Notes under the pieces: model-generated | Database searches by the model: none | What the model was told of the DNA's origin: nothing | Seen by the model: the letters and a program-made list of their open reading frames with translations, nothing else | Shown here: positions 35,425 to 44,229 of the stretch, piece by piece | How the letters are laid out: every line of letters starts with the position of its first letter | Numbering within the stretch: the first letter of the stretch is position 1 | Translations under genes and position numbers: made by a program | NCBI GenBank assembly: GCA_014305025.1 | Contig: JACRTY010000001.1 | Span: forward strand, 1 to 64,000 | DNA length: 64,000 nt | Reading direction: 5' to 3' | Origin: Candidatus Nyctobacter psychrophilus | GTDB lineage: Bacteria > Vulcanimicrobiota > Vulcanimicrobiia > Vulcanimicrobiales > Vulcanimicrobiaceae

Positions 35425-37488
35425 ATGCCGCGCCGCTTCGATCTCCGAGACGATGCGGTCGGCATGATAGACCTTCGAGAGCCCTTCGAGCAACGCGCGG
35501 CTGTCGACGGAGACGGCGCGATTGCGCGTGCCATCGTACCCGAAGTCGCCGCCGAGCGAGTAGATGTTGCCGTCGAAGATGAGGCCGACGATATCGCCGT
35601 TCTTGTCGATCAGCGGACTGCCCGAATTACCGCCGATGATGTCGTTGGTGGTGACGAGGTTCATCGGCGTCGCCAGGTTGAGCGACGGTTTCGCGGCGAG
35701 CCAGCTTTCCGGCAATGCGTACGGGAATGCGCCCGTGGCCCGCTCGTAGAGGCCGGCGATTGTCGTGTAGGGCGCGACCGGCGTGCCGTTCGCGTCGAAG
35801 CCTTTCACGGCGCCGTAACTCAGGCGCAAGGTGAAGGTCGCGTCGGGATCGACGCTGGTTCCGTAGATGGCGAAGCGCGCTTTGGCGATGCGTTCGGCGG
35901 CCGCGCGTGATGGGGCGGTGATGCGCGCTTCGTAATCCTTGCGGATCGCGCGGATATCGGGGTCGAGCGACCGCGCATAGACGATCATCGGATCGTCGGA
36001 GGCGGTGATCGCCGCCTGTCCCCCGGTGAAGAGCGCCTTGCGCACGGCCGGATCGGCAAGTTTGGTGCCCGAGACCAAGCGATGGGCGAGATCGTCAGGC
36101 GCTTCGGTGCCGAGCATCTTCTTGACGAGCGAGTCATCCGTGCCGAGGACTTCGCGCGTTTTCGTGAACGCAAAGCCCAAGGTCGTCTCTTCCAGATCGG
36201 GATACACGGGGATCGGCGCGGTCAGTTGCTGCTCGAGCCCGATCAGCGCCTGATCGGTGTATTCGGGAAGACGTTGCGCATTGGGCTTCGTGCGCTCCTC
36301 CGCCGACTCGACGAGCGTGAGCGCGTCGCCAAGCAGGCCGCTCTCGAAGGTGAAGCCGGTGACGGCATTATAACGGGGGGCGAGTTGCTGACGTAATGTT
36401 TGCAGTCGCGCGATCTGGTCCCACGCCGAACCGTCCGCTCTCTGCAACCGCGCATCGGCAGCGACGGCGGCGCGCAGTTTGCGTTCCTGCGCAGCCTTCT
36501 GCGCCATGAAGGCGGGATCGTTGAGCGCGCGCTGCCGGCCAAGCAATGCCTTGAAGTCATTTTCGACGTAGAAGCGTATCTCGTGCGCTTCGCGCAGTTG
36601 CTCCGGTCCGCGCTTCTCGAACTCTTCGAGAATGCCGCGGTATTCCGCGAGCGCCGGCAGCTGTTCGGGATACGTGACGTCGCGGGTGTACTCGAGCTGG
36701 GCCATCGTCAGCTCGCGCGACGTGCTGCCGGGATTGCCAGCCACAAACACGAGTTCGCCCGCTTTGGAACCGTTCGCGCTCCACCGCAAGTAGTCGGGCG
36801 TGGCGGCGGGCTTGCCGTTTTCGTACGCGCGCACGACGCCGATGTCGAAATCGTAGCGCGGAAAATTGAAGTTGTCCGGATCGCCGCCGAACTGCGCGAC
36901 GTTGTATTGGGGGGCAAACACGAGCCGCACGTCGGTGTAGCGCTTATAGCGATACAGATCGTAGATGCCGCCGTGGTACAGCGAGACGACGTCGCAGCGC
37001 AGCGTCTTGTCGGTGCCGCAGGTGGCCTGCTGAATCTGCGCTTCGGCGGCGTTCTGCGCTTTGTTGGCGGCGTCACCGGTCTTGCCGGCGGTCGCGCCCT
37101 GAACTTTCGCCGTGACGTCGCTGATCTGGGTCAGTTGATCGAGTTCGAAATCGGGGCAGGCCCGTTCGTCCTCGGCCGTTTTGGCGTAGAAACCACTTTG
37201 GACGAAGTCGTGCTGCGCGGTCGACAGTTGCCCGACGCATCCGACCACGCAGTGGTGATTCGTCATCACCAAGCCGCTCGGGGAAATGAAGGATGCCGAG
37301 CATCCTCCTGCATCGCGAACCGCCGCCTTCCGCACGTGATCCAGAAACGCCGCCGACGGCCGGAAGCCGTACGCCGCTTGGACTTTGGCGGACGGAAAGT
37401 TGTTGAAGGTCCACATGCCTTCGTCGGCCAGGGCCGCCGCCGAAAGCGTGAAGAACGACACGAAGAGGAGCGCGCAGAAGCGAAGCAT
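35419..37488 (-). CDS. Exported S46-family dipeptidyl peptidase (DPP7/DPP11 type)
   Basis: 689 residues, close to the ~700 of S46 enzymes, which remove dipeptides from peptide N-termini in the periplasm. The signal peptide MLRFCALLFVSFFTLSAAAL is followed by EGMWTFNNFP. The chymotrypsin-like triad is visible: His79 in MTNHHC, Asp in NFPRYDFDIGVVR (213 or 215), and Ser in IIGGNSGSPL near the C-terminus. FVAGNPGSTSRELT and GLIFDGNIYSLGGDFGYD are diagnostic. Gly in FDGN suggests DPP7-like hydrophobic P1 preference rather than the acidic preference of DPP11, but this is inference. It ends the peptide-acquisition gene run. Confidence 0.93.
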   Translation of the reverse strand: MLRFCALLFVSFFTLSAAALADEGMWTFNNFPSAKVQAAYGFRPSAAFLDHVRKAAVRDAGGCSASFISPSGLVMTNHHCVVGCVGQLSTAQHDFVQSGFYAKTAEDERACPDFELDQLTQISDVTAKVQGATAGKTGDAANKAQNAAEAQIQQATCGTDKTLRCDVVSLYHGGIYDLYRYKRYTDVRLVFAPQYNVAQFGGDPDNFNFPRYDFDIGVVRAYENGKPAATPDYLRWSANGSKAGELVFVAGNPGSTSRELTMAQLEYTRDVTYPEQLPALAEYRGILEEFEKRGPEQLREAHEIRFYVENDFKALLGRQRALNDPAFMAQKAAQERKLRAAVAADARLQRADGSAWDQIARLQTLRQQLAPRYNAVTGFTFESGLLGDALTLVESAEERTKPNAQRLPEYTDQALIGLEQQLTAPIPVYPDLEETTLGFAFTKTREVLGTDDSLVKKMLGTEAPDDLAHRLVSGTKLADPAVRKALFTGGQAAITASDDPMIVYARSLDPDIRAIRKDYEARITAPSRAAAERIAKARFAIYGTSVDPDATFTLRLSYGAVKGFDANGTPVAPYTTIAGLYERATGAFPYALPESWLAAKPSLNLATPMNLVTTNDIIGGNSGSPLIDKNGDIVGLIFDGNIYSLGGDFGYDGTRNRAVSVDSRALLEGLSKVYHADRIVSEIEAARHS

Positions 37489-37521
37489 ACGGACCCGTTC
37501 TACGGCAGTTCCCTAAAAACT

Positions 37522-37695
37522 ATGTTTCGGGCGTTGACGATGGACGACGACCGCGACCATACCGGCGAGCATACGAGCGAGGAGCCGGGCGATCCCGGCG
37601 TCATCGGCTCCACGGTCGAGCCCGAGGACGTTCCGCTCGACGACCCCGACGGCGAGCGAAAGCGCCCGACGGGCCGTTACCGCGAACCAAGCTAG
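37522..37695 (+). CDS. Small acidic hydrophilic protein (hypothetical)
   Basis: 57 residues from ATG 37522, or 51 from ATG 37540 (MDDDRDHTGEHTSEEPGD). The sequence is rich in Asp, Glu, Pro and Gly with a basic end (GERKRPTGRYREPS), and is probably disordered. It starts 34 bp from the divergent S46 peptidase and ends 33 bp before the convergent lipoprotein gene. No family is recognised. The composition differs from the Arg-rich shadows typical of this DNA, which supports a real gene. Confidence 0.45.
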   Translation: MFRALTMDDDRDHTGEHTSEEPGDPGVIGSTVEPEDVPLDDPDGERKRPTGRYREPS

Positions 37696-37727
37696 CGAGT
37701 GATGGGCCCGGATATTCTCCGGTAGTT

Positions 37728-39359
37728 TCAGAAGACCCAGTCTTGCGCGTTCCATGTCGGCGTGACCGGGTTGGGGGCGAAGCCGCGCAAACGCGGATTA
37801 TACGCCTCGACGTCCTTGGGCCAGTACACGAACGCGAGCGGGACGTCGCCGGCAAGCAGTTGTTGACTCACGGCGTAGGCCCGCTTACGGGCTGCACGGT
37901 CGTAGTGGGTAAGGCCGGCGGTCAGCGCCGCGTCCATCGCCGCGTTGCAATAGCGCGAATAGTTCTGCCCGTTCGGCGGAATGGCGCCACAAGTGAAGCG
38001 TCCCGAGCTGTCGGGATCGATTCCCAAGGTCATCGTGTACCAGGCCAGATCGAAGTTGCCGCTCTGATAGATACCGCCAGCCGATAGGCCGGCGAACATC
38101 ATCGCGCCGTTGTAACCCTTGACGTCCGCATCGATGCCGACCGCTCGTAACTCCGCTTGAATTTCGACCGCGATCAAGCGATACGTCACATTGTTCTGCG
38201 CGTACGCGAACTCGAGCCGCAGCGGGCGGCCGTTCTTGGCGACGAAACCGCTCTTGCCGGGAACCCAACCGGCTTCCCGCAACAGCGCCCGCGCGCGGGC
38301 CGGATCGTGCGGGGTGACCTGCAGCCGCGGATCGTACGCCCACATGAACCGGGGGATGTCTTCGGTTGCGACGGTCCCTGCTCCGAAGGTAAAGCGCCGT
38401 ACGATGCCCGGTTTGTCGAGTGCATAATCGATCGCGCGCCGCACGCGGACGTCACGTAGGACGGGTCGGGTCGTGTTGATCAGTACGTTGGCCGCGCCGT
38501 GGGTGTCGACCAACGCATACTTGATGCCGGGCAGCGAGCGAATCTGCCCGAACGCGTTGACCGACGCCTGTGTGAAGAGGTCGAGTTCGTGCGTGCGCAA
38601 TTGATTGAGCATCGTCGCTTCGTCGGGAATGAACCGCACGCTGATGCGGCGCACGTGCGGCTTGCCGAGATAATAGGCGTCGTTGGCGGCGAGCTCGATC
38701 GACGTGCCACGATCCCAGTGGACGACCTTGAAGGGGCCGGTGCCGACCGGCATCTGGTTGAACGCGACGTGGTTGAGATCGGGATAGCGCGCCAACAGAT
38801 GGCGCGGCAGAATGGCGTTGGGAACCTCGTCACCGAACAGACTGGCCGTTGCGGGCGCATAGCGTTGCTTCATGCGAAATACGGCGGTGTATGGGTCGGG
38901 CGTCCTCACGTCGGCGATCAGATCGTAACCGTGGCGGTTCGGCACGTTGTTGGCCGGGTTCATCATCGCGTCGTAGGAGAACTTGACGTCGGCGCTGGTA
39001 AACGGCGCTCCGTCTTGCCATTTCACGTTGCGGCGGAGGTGGTACGTGATCGTCAGGCCGTCGCCGCTGATGCCGCCATTCTGCTGCGTCGGCACCACCG
39101 CCGCAAGCCGGGGGATCAAGGTGCGCCCGTCGGCGCCGGTCGTCACGAGCACGTCGAAGACGAGGCGGTCGACGAGCTGCTCGTAGTCGTTGAGCGCGAA
39201 CAGCGGCGAGAGCGAGTTGGGTTCGGTCGTCATCCCGATGCGCAAGGTGCGGCCCGGCGGTGACTGCGATGACTGCATGGTCTCCCCGCACCCACACAGG
39301 AGGACGATCAGCGCCAACATCAGCGCTCCTAGGGCCGTCCGGCGGCGGATGCGGTGCAA
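37728..39359 (-). CDS. Oligopeptide-type ABC transporter substrate-binding lipoprotein (SBP family 5)
   Basis: 543 residues. The N-terminus has a lipobox, LLCGCGE, so Cys23 would be lipidated. LRIGMTTEPNSLSPLF, VFDVLVTTGADGRTLIPRLA, YHLRRNVKWQDGAPFTSADVKFSYDAM and MPVGTGPFKVV are family 5 signatures (DppA/OppA/NikA). These bind peptides, nickel complexes or sugars in the periplasm. No ABC permease or ATPase gene is nearby, so it must use a remote permease. It starts 14 bp after the S51 peptidase stop, and that context favours peptides as ligand. Confidence 0.93.
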   Translation of the reverse strand: MHRIRRRTALGALMLALIVLLCGCGETMQSSQSPPGRTLRIGMTTEPNSLSPLFALNDYEQLVDRLVFDVLVTTGADGRTLIPRLAAVVPTQQNGGISGDGLTITYHLRRNVKWQDGAPFTSADVKFSYDAMMNPANNVPNRHGYDLIADVRTPDPYTAVFRMKQRYAPATASLFGDEVPNAILPRHLLARYPDLNHVAFNQMPVGTGPFKVVHWDRGTSIELAANDAYYLGKPHVRRISVRFIPDEATMLNQLRTHELDLFTQASVNAFGQIRSLPGIKYALVDTHGAANVLINTTRPVLRDVRVRRAIDYALDKPGIVRRFTFGAGTVATEDIPRFMWAYDPRLQVTPHDPARARALLREAGWVPGKSGFVAKNGRPLRLEFAYAQNNVTYRLIAVEIQAELRAVGIDADVKGYNGAMMFAGLSAGGIYQSGNFDLAWYTMTLGIDPDSSGRFTCGAIPPNGQNYSRYCNAAMDAALTAGLTHYDRAARKRAYAVSQQLLAGDVPLAFVYWPKDVEAYNPRLRGFAPNPVTPTWNAQDWVF

Positions 39360-39373
39360 CGCCGAACGCCGTC

Positions 39374-40438
39374 CTACAACGAGTACGGGTCGGGACGATA
39401 GAACGGCGGCCGCGCGCCGTCGACCTGCACGCGCGTCCAGGCGACACCCGGACGTTTGTGCAGCAGATCGAACCGTTCGCCGTCACGGCCGATGTGCGCG
39501 ACGTCGACGGTCGTGCGCAGCGGCTGCCCACGCTGTATCGCCACCGGGCCGTCGAGACGCACGAGGTAGGCGCCGCGGCTGTTCGGCTTCGTACGCACCG
39601 TCGCCATCCCAGCGGAATCGACCAGCACGACGCTGCCTTCGTCGACGCCGAGACCGTAATACGGCGTGGGCCCGAGTTTGTCGTCGACGATGCGCGCGAG
39701 AAACGCGACCAGCCGTCCGAAACGATTGCGCACGACGAAGTGCGTGTCCGTGATCGTGTCGGCCAGCGCCGGCCACGCGAACAGGCTCGTGAAGCTGATC
39801 TCCGGTTCCAACGGATCGTGCAGCGCGTTCTGCGTCGTCACCGCGTAGTCGTCATCGCCGGGATGCAGCCGGTCGGCGGCGACCGAATCGTAGTCGAGCG
39901 CCCCTTGGATCGCCAGCCCTGCGCTGCCGCCGCCGACGAAGCCGCCGCGCGCATAAACGGCTTGCACGGCGCGGATCAACGCGCTGCCTTTCCAGCGTGC
40001 GTAGTTGGCCTGATCGCCGCCGGCGAACAGCACCGCATCGGCGCCGTTGACGTAGGGGACCAGCGCGTCGACCGCTGCGGCATCGGTGCACGGCGGAATC
40101 AAGATTTCTTGCACCGACGCGAAAGTAGCGTCCCGATAGAGGCCGTCCTCGTCCTCACGGCCGCCGGAGGCGCTGAGCACGACGACGTTACCGGCGCGCC
40201 CGCTGAGGCCCCCCAGATGATTGCGCAGCCATTGCATCGCCGAAACCGGCACGTTGAGCAGTCCGGCCCCGGACAGCAGGAGCCCGGGACCCCGCCGGAC
40301 GCTGCGCGCATCGCGCGTTCCCAACATCGGAAAGACGGTCGTCGTGCACGCGGTCGGCGACGGCGCGGGGCCCGGTGACGGGCTCGCCGCGCCGACCAAT
40401 GCGACGGCGAGCACGCCGGCGAACAGCGTCAGCTTCAG
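39374..40438 (-). CDS. Exported S51-family (cyanophycinase-like) peptidase, apparent CTG start
   Basis: About 354 residues. The fold is the class I glutamine-amidotransferase-like type of S51 peptidases (cyanophycinase, peptidase E). DAVLFAGGDQANYARWKGS is the oxyanion/GGDQ block, and FVGGGSAGLAIQGAL supplies the nucleophile serine in GGSAG. YYGLGVDEGSVVLVDSAG is a later conserved block. The family cleaves cyanophycin or aspartyl peptides. The first canonical start (GTG 40414) would cut the signal peptide. A CTG at 40438 overlapping the barrel-gene stop as CTGA gives (M)KLTLFAGVLAVALVGAAS, a complete signal peptide, and is preferred. Confidence 0.82.
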   Translation of the reverse strand: MKLTLFAGVLAVALVGAASPSPGPAPSPTACTTTVFPMLGTRDARSVRRGPGLLLSGAGLLNVPVSAMQWLRNHLGGLSGRAGNVVVLSASGGREDEDGLYRDATFASVQEILIPPCTDAAAVDALVPYVNGADAVLFAGGDQANYARWKGSALIRAVQAVYARGGFVGGGSAGLAIQGALDYDSVAADRLHPGDDDYAVTTQNALHDPLEPEISFTSLFAWPALADTITDTHFVVRNRFGRLVAFLARIVDDKLGPTPYYGLGVDEGSVVLVDSAGMATVRTKPNSRGAYLVRLDGPVAIQRGQPLRTTVDVAHIGRDGERFDLLHKRPGVAWTRVQVDGARPPFYRPDPYSL

Positions 40439-43400
40439 ATGCGAACCTGCAGCTGGAAGTAGACGTTGAGCGGCATCGGGTAGTTGAAGGCGCTGAGGTC
40501 TCCGTAGCTCGGCGTGAACGGGTGCGCGAAGTACGGATTGAGCGGCACGCCGTTTGCCGCAACGTCGTGCGCTGAAGCGCCGTTATAGAAATTGTTGACG
40601 TAGAAGATATTCGCGCCGTATCCGCAGATGGAGGAACTTGGGGGATAGGCTGCCGACCACGGGGTGCTCGAGCCCCCGAAACAGCGGTTAACGAGGTTCG
40701 CAACCGTCACGTTCGCCGTCACTTTCGGAGTGATGTCGTAGGCCAGTTGCAGGCCCATGTTGAGCTGCCAGGGCTGACGGAACTCGCCAAAGCCATCGAA
40801 GTGACCTGTCTCGGGATTAGGAACGTAGAGGCTGCCCGACGGCGTCGCCGCGAACGCACATGACGTGTAGTCTGCATTGAGCGGGTTCCCGGTCGTGAAG
40901 CCTGACGTCCCCTGATTCTGCGAACACGTGCGCGGATCGAGGCCGCCAACGTCTGCCGGGTTGCCGTATGTCGTCCCTTGATTCAGCGAGAGTTCCGGCG
41001 TGATCGCGAACTTGCCGCTGCGGTAGTTGAGGACGGTCGTGAACACGTTGGGTGAGAGGTACGGGAAGTCGAGCCCCGTCTCGTAGTAAGCGTTCTTATC
41101 CAGAAGCGGTTGCGGGGTGCTGGCGTAGTAGGGATTGCGGATCGACATCGCCATGCAAGCGGGATCAGGCTTCCCATCCGCAGAGTTCATATAGCACGGC
41201 GAGCCACCGCCGGCTTTGGTCAACGCGTTGTACTGCTGGATGTACTGATTGTAGGGATCGACCGGGTTTTGATTCGTTCCGGCATAGTTCAACCAGCGCT
41301 CTTTGGAACTCGTGTAGGTGTAGGAGAACAGCGCCGAAAGACCGTTCTTCTTGAAATCGCCCTTCAAGAGTTCGAATTCGACGCCCGCCGTGCGCTCGAT
41401 TCCCGAGTTGAACGAAGGACTCTGGCCATAGACGGTCGCGTTGTACAGCTGATTGGTCGCGTAACGGTAGTATGGCGTCGCCTTAAATGAGAGGTCCGTG
41501 CCGGGAAACTGGTGCTCGATCGAGACGTCGAAGTTGTTCGAGTATTCCGGCAGCGCATCATGGCGCGGAGTCGTGAATCCGTAGGGCAGGAACCCAATCA
41601 ATTGGTTCGCCAGGTTCTCTTCTTGACTATCGTATTGGATCTCGTACGCCCTTGGCTGTTGCGCGTAGCGCCCGGCGGAGGCTCGCAGGACGGTGTTCGG
41701 ATCGACGTTGTACGTCAGCCCGGCTTGCGGCAGGAAGTACGATTGCACGAGCTTCGGATTGTACACGTTTGAAAGCAGCAGGTGCCCATCTTTGCCGTCG
41801 GGGTGGAACGTCTGCACGGGCGTTCCCGTCGAATTGTCCAGCGGACAGTTGAACGTAACGTACGGCGTCTGCACGCTCGCGTTTTGCGGCGCTTGCGGCA
41901 CAAAGACCGGTTGCAACGTCACCGGGTTATAGCAGTACTCGTTCTGAGCCGCGGCGTACCAGAAGTTCTTTCCCGGTGTGTTCGTATTGCCGAGATCGAA
42001 CTCGTCCCGCTCGCCGCGTAGGCCGAGTTTGATGTCGAGCTTGTCGTTGGGGCGCCATTCGTCGCTCAGTGAGATGGCACCGAACTTAGGACGCACGCGA
42101 TTGATCCCGGCCTGATTGCCCGTGTAGGTCAAACGCCACGCCGCGCCGGCGGCGCACGCGGGCGTGGGGATCGTCGTTCCCGCTCCGCAACCTTGCGTTT
42201 CCGACTGGGTCGGGTCGTAGAACGAGCCTTGAGTGATCGAATCGTTGCACGGTGCCGGCTGGCCCGCCGTATAGGCGTCGACGCCGTCATCCCCGGTGCC
42301 GTCCGCTGCCGCGAAGCATTGCGTCCCGTTGGTAAGATTGCTGACCGAAAAACGTTTGGTGTTGCGGTAGTTGAAATTGTTGTCGCGAAGCGTCGTCGCC
42401 GTGACGTAGTCCGCCGAGCCCGTCAATTGATGGTGATCGCTCAATTGATCGGCAAACTGCAACTCCAGTCCCCGCGTGTGTGAATCAACTTCATAGTCGT
42501 AGTTCGTTGCGCCGAAACCACTGCCGATTCCACGCCGGGACGCACCGCTACGGTTGGTGTTCGAGTAGAACGTGTACCCGAACAGCCGCACATATGCATT
42601 GCTGCCGATATTCTTTTGGTATTGCAGCTTGACGATGCTGGCGGAGTCCCACCGTGCATCACGATAGTCGGGCGGCAACGCGGAGTAGCCCGTCTGGCAC
42701 GATCCCGCGGTATAGATATCCGTGTAATCGCCCGTGTTGTAACAGCGTCCGCCCGGCGATCCGGGGAACGGATACGCAATCGGCTGCACGGTCGCGGGCG
42801 CAAGGAACTGCGTCCCCGTGGGGTACGTGACGTAGTCCGGCCACTCGCCATAGCCGACCGCGTTCTGCACGAGCGAAAAACCGGCATCGTTGACGCCGCT
42901 GTAGTACTGACGATACTGCGCCGAATTCGTGTACAGCAGTTGGATGTCGTCGCTACCGCTATCGTTATGGTGCGGGATCGCAAGGTGAAAATTGCCAACG
43001 ACTTCCCGACCGTCGACCGCGTCGACGTAGCTGTACACGGGATTGAAGGACGCGAAGCAGCCAGGATCATTGGCGAACGGCGGTGGCGTCACGCCGCTGG
43101 CATCAAATGGGCTGGTGAGATCCGCGTTGCACGTCGGATAGACCGCCGGATAGAAGTCGAGATTGGTCGTATGGTTCGACGGCCCGACCGGGTTGGGGAA
43201 ATTGGCGATCTGTCCGGCGCCGTTGAAGTTGTCGAGGTAGCGGAACTGCTGGTTGTAGCTGCTCGCGCCGACATAATAGGTGAAGCGGCGATTGGTCGTC
43301 GCACCGCCTGCCTCTGCCGAGAAATCGTGGTAGAACGTCGGGCTCCCCAGACGGGCCGAGAAGTCGGCGAAGCCGGGCGATGAGCCGCTCTTGACGACCT

Positions 43401-44127
43401 GATTAATAAAGCCCGCGAGTCCCGACGCGCTCGCACCCGCGCCGCCGCCACCGGTGTAGATCTGCAGTTCTTGTTGACCCAACGTTGCCGCCGAGTGACC
43501 GGGATAGTTATCGAATGAACGGTTTACGGGCACGCCGTCGTACTCGTAGCCGATTTGATCGTAATAGCCGCCGCGGATGTACACGGACTGATTGACGCCC
43601 ATCTGTCCCGGCGGAACGAACGCACCCGGCACGGCCGCTATTGCAGAATACGCGTTGTTGAGCGAACCGCCGCCGCCGATCGGAGCAGCGGCGCTGGTTA
43701 CGGCACTGTTAACGGAATAAACATCGGTCGTCGTACCCGGGCGCACGACGTCGAGCGCAGAGCGCGCGGCAACGCGCGCGATCTGCCGCAATGACCGGTC
43801 CAGCGAGAAGTCCAGCGAGCGCTGCTGGTCGGCCTGAATCGTGATGCCGGGGACCTGCAATTGCTCGAAGCCCTGCTTCGTCACACCGAGTTGATACGTA
43901 TCAGGTGCCAACGAAATAAACGTGAAGTGCCCGCTCGAATCAGTGGTCGTGTTCGCGGTCTGTGAAGGACTCGTTACGCTCACCACGGCGCCTACAACAG
44001 GCGCACGGGTCTTGGTCTCAAGAATCCGCCCTCCTAGCGACCCCGTCGTTCCGGCAGACGCCACATGGAAGGCGATGAAGACACCACCGAACGCGAAAAG
44101 AACGATGAAAACAACCGCACGCAGCAT
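40435..44127 (-). CDS. TonB-dependent-receptor-like outer-membrane protein with carboxypeptidase-regulatory domain
   Basis: 1230 residues. A signal peptide (to about HVASAG) is followed by a carboxypeptidase-regulatory-like beta-sandwich (GGRILETKTRAPVVGAVVSV to about 110). A plug-like domain has SVYIRGGYYDQIGYEYDGVPVNRSFDNYPG, then a long beta-barrel rich in Tyr and Asn ending in VYFQLQVRI. Such Oar-like proteins import large ligands or fragments across the outer membrane using TonB. No TonB box is obvious. Strong SD AGGAGG lies 5 bases before the ATG. The 3' end overlaps the S51 peptidase gene. The ligand may be a peptide, judging from the neighbours. Confidence 0.88.
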   Translation of the reverse strand: MLRAVVFIVLFAFGGVFIAFHVASAGTTGSLGGRILETKTRAPVVGAVVSVTSPSQTANTTTDSSGHFTFISLAPDTYQLGVTKQGFEQLQVPGITIQADQQRSLDFSLDRSLRQIARVAARSALDVVRPGTTTDVYSVNSAVTSAAAPIGGGGSLNNAYSAIAAVPGAFVPPGQMGVNQSVYIRGGYYDQIGYEYDGVPVNRSFDNYPGHSAATLGQQELQIYTGGGGAGASASGLAGFINQVVKSGSSPGFADFSARLGSPTFYHDFSAEAGGATTNRRFTYYVGASSYNQQFRYLDNFNGAGQIANFPNPVGPSNHTTNLDFYPAVYPTCNADLTSPFDASGVTPPPFANDPGCFASFNPVYSYVDAVDGREVVGNFHLAIPHHNDSGSDDIQLLYTNSAQYRQYYSGVNDAGFSLVQNAVGYGEWPDYVTYPTGTQFLAPATVQPIAYPFPGSPGGRCYNTGDYTDIYTAGSCQTGYSALPPDYRDARWDSASIVKLQYQKNIGSNAYVRLFGYTFYSNTNRSGASRRGIGSGFGATNYDYEVDSHTRGLELQFADQLSDHHQLTGSADYVTATTLRDNNFNYRNTKRFSVSNLTNGTQCFAAADGTGDDGVDAYTAGQPAPCNDSITQGSFYDPTQSETQGCGAGTTIPTPACAAGAAWRLTYTGNQAGINRVRPKFGAISLSDEWRPNDKLDIKLGLRGERDEFDLGNTNTPGKNFWYAAAQNEYCYNPVTLQPVFVPQAPQNASVQTPYVTFNCPLDNSTGTPVQTFHPDGKDGHLLLSNVYNPKLVQSYFLPQAGLTYNVDPNTVLRASAGRYAQQPRAYEIQYDSQEENLANQLIGFLPYGFTTPRHDALPEYSNNFDVSIEHQFPGTDLSFKATPYYRYATNQLYNATVYGQSPSFNSGIERTAGVEFELLKGDFKKNGLSALFSYTYTSSKERWLNYAGTNQNPVDPYNQYIQQYNALTKAGGGSPCYMNSADGKPDPACMAMSIRNPYYASTPQPLLDKNAYYETGLDFPYLSPNVFTTVLNYRSGKFAITPELSLNQGTTYGNPADVGGLDPRTCSQNQGTSGFTTGNPLNADYTSCAFAATPSGSLYVPNPETGHFDGFGEFRQPWQLNMGLQLAYDITPKVTANVTVANLVNRCFGGSSTPWSAAYPPSSSICGYGANIFYVNNFYNGASAHDVAANGVPLNPYFAHPFTPSYGDLSAFNYPMPLNVYFQLQVRI

Positions 44128-44229
44128 GCCGGCCTCCTTGGATCATCTTAAGCGTATCGGTCTGTTGCGACTATCCCGGGATTCCGCCATGCCGCCCCAG
44201 CCGTCGCCATCTCGCTGCCTCTAGGACGA

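Noticed and set aside
36400-37521. Plus-strand frame upstream of the small acidic protein
   Set aside because: Antisense to the S46 peptidase; only the part after 37522 lies outside that gene and has non-shadow composition.
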